Positions 5,365-6,400 of a DNA stretch of 6,400 bases are shown here, piece by piece. Numbering within the stretch: position 1 is the stretch's first letter; every line of letters begins with the position of its first letter. The notes beneath the pieces are model-generated. The model saw only the letters and a list, made by a program, of their open reading frames with translations, was not told the DNA's origin and made no database searches. A program made the position numbers and the translations under genes. The DNA comes from Bacteroidales bacterium UBA7574. Its GTDB lineage: Bacteria; Bacteroidota; Bacteroidia; Bacteroidales; Paludibacteraceae. The stretch is taken from the NCBI GenBank assembly GCA_002479035.1, contig DLLA01000117.1, forward strand, positions 1-6,400, in the 5' to 3' direction.

Positions 5365-6400
5365 TTACTTTCGGATACGCTTTGTGGCTTCCATATACTG
5401 CTTTTTGGTAAGTTCGGGGTATATGAGTTCCACTATTTGGCGACGCCCCTGGACATCTCCCCAAACGATGTCGAAATGCGCATTTTCTCCGCCTGCCATG
5501 GCAAAACGCATAGCGTCGAATGCCCACGTAAGCCGCAGTATATCAAGAACATCCGTGCGATCCAAATCATAGAGATACTTCTGGTTGGTATAGCCCATGG
5601 CTTCGAACACCGTTTCCCAATCCGCAGCAGTGCGAGTCATGAGATAGTCCACCGACAATGCCTCTGCAGCCTGAATGTAGTCCTCGCGGAGCAGCATGTT
5701 CCACTCCTCGGTGCGCATGGCATCCGTCTTCTCTTCCTGTTCGTTGCCATACTGCAAGAAATGCTGCAGTGTACCCAGCGGAATAGCAATGCCCACCCCG
5801 TCGCGGTATCCCGCTTTCCATGTGTTGAGTCCTACCACCACAAAGCGGTCCGCACTGTCTTTGCGCAACAAAGGTCCTCCCGAACTGCCCGCGTCAATAG
5901 GTGCCGTGTGCTGGATAGCCGCCTGTTGCCTGCCCAAGAGTTCCTCGCGATACAACTCGCTATTGCTGATGATTCCCTTGGTGACTTGCCACGATGGTTC
6001 ATCGCCTAACCCCGGAAAGCCTGCCGCCCATACTTCCTCGGCATCATGGACGGGCACCGCACACAGCGGGAGCGCCACCAAGTCCGAAGAATCAGGCAGA
6101 GACACCATAGCAATGTCCGTCAAGGGACTGACAGCCATTACGGGGCAATGTTCGTAGGTAATCCATGACTTGCCGTCTTGCACTTTGACAGTAACCGCAT
6201 GGGCAAACCCCACCACATGCCTGTTGGTCATAACAACCAATGAATCACCGCGTTGCGCAACCACACCGCTACCTGATACGCCACTATTGAGTGCCATCAT
6301 CGCCCGCGACTCCCAGCGAAAACCCATACGGGACAGCGGCAATGCATAGTCAGAGAAGAACGCACTCATCTCCTCGTATTCGGGCTCAACCAGCACGACA
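5365..6400 (-). CDS. Trypsin-fold serine protease (S1 family, Trypsin_2 / DegP-like catalytic domain), 5' end outside the window
   Basis: The reading frame is open to the window edge, so the N-terminus, including any signal peptide, is missing; a GTG at 6396 lies in frame but is probably internal. Numbering from that codon, the catalytic triad is complete: His60 in MTNRHVVG, Asp94 in LTDIAMV, and Ser172 in DAGSSGGPLL, where GSSGGP stands for the usual GNSGGP. The start GSGVV...TNRHVV and the tail GLNTW...GVGIAIPL are typical of HtrA-like catalytic domains. After about residue 215 no PDZ domain is visible; instead there are about 125 residues that look mostly helical and charged (EEKTDAMRTEEW, YIQAAEALSVDYL, DVLDILRLTWAFDAMRFAM), which I cannot assign. 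It is likely exported, but this depends on the missing start. The barrel protein at 3965-5326 follows after 38 bases and could be its substrate, anchor or partner. Confidence 0.88.
   Translation of the reverse strand, partial: VVLVEPEYEEMSAFFSDYALPLSRMGFRWESRAMMALNSGVSGSGVVAQRGDSLVVMTNRHVVGFAHAVTVKVQDGKSWITYEHCPVMAVSPLTDIAMVSLPDSSDLVALPLCAVPVHDAEEVWAAGFPGLGDEPSWQVTKGIISNSELYREELLGRQQAAIQHTAPIDAGSSGGPLLRKDSADRFVVVGLNTWKAGYRDGVGIAIPLGTLQHFLQYGNEQEEKTDAMRTEEWNMLLREDYIQAAEALSVDYLMTRTAADWETVFEAMGYTNQKYLYDLDRTDVLDILRLTWAFDAMRFAMAGGENAHFDIVWGDVQGRRQIVELIYPELTKKQYMEATKRIRK

Noticed and set aside
5344..6009. A 221-codon plus-strand frame opposite the protease gene
   Set aside because: It is antisense to a protein with an intact His-Asp-Ser triad, has no promoter match in front, and its product is rich in Cys, His and Arg, as expected for a mirror frame.
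6394..6396. GTG as the true start of the protease
   Set aside because: The frame stays open to the window edge and starting here would leave no signal peptide, so the real start most likely lies outside the window.

Overview
The window looks like chromosomal core DNA from a member of the Bacteroidota, most likely order Bacteroidales (a Prevotella-like relative is plausible but unproven). The signs are: two promoters matching the TTTG / TAnnTTTG type used by the Bacteroidota primary sigma factor, start codons preceded by A/T-rich or purine-rich leaders with no Shine-Dalgarno sequence, an HU-type protein whose beta-arm reads RNITKN in place of the usual RNPxTG, and the gene neighbourhood mutY - HU - small basic ORF - ribonuclease G, an arrangement I recall from this group. 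I see no insertion sequence, phage gene, tRNA, rRNA or CRISPR array.

Layout, left to right. Bases 1-193 hold no convincing gene but carry three unrelated short tandem duplications (11 bp x3, 8 bp x2, 18 bp x2). A hairpin at 194-226 probably ends the ribonuclease transcript. On the minus strand, 2625 down to 256 forms one block: HU (2353-2625), a 29-residue lysine/arginine/histidine-rich ORF (2245-2334), a strong intrinsic terminator (2168-2220), then rng (256-2154), which has an unusual disordered C-terminal tail. No promoter is visible between that terminator and rng, so rng expression probably depends on read-through; the hairpin may act as an attenuator. HU and mutY diverge from a shared region of about 240 bases with back-to-back promoters. 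mutY (2866-3942, plus strand) is a complete adenine DNA glycosylase. Its leader is a run of degenerate purine-rich heptamers, and its catalytic domain has an insertion of about 20 residues.

From 6400 down to 3965 (minus strand, convergent with mutY and 22 bases from it) is a second block: a trypsin-fold serine protease, cut off at its 5' end by the window edge, followed 38 bases later by a secreted protein of unknown family. That protein has a signal peptide, a globular N-terminal domain, a Ser/Gly/Asn/Thr linker and a probable outer-membrane beta-barrel. The two are probably co-transcribed and may be a functional pair in the cell envelope.

Most of the window is ordinary housekeeping content: nucleoid protein, RNA decay, and repair of oxidised guanine mispairs. 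The points most worth a second look are the terminator placed just before rng, the RNase G tail, the tiny basic ORF, the mutY leader repeat and insertion, and the protease/barrel pair.
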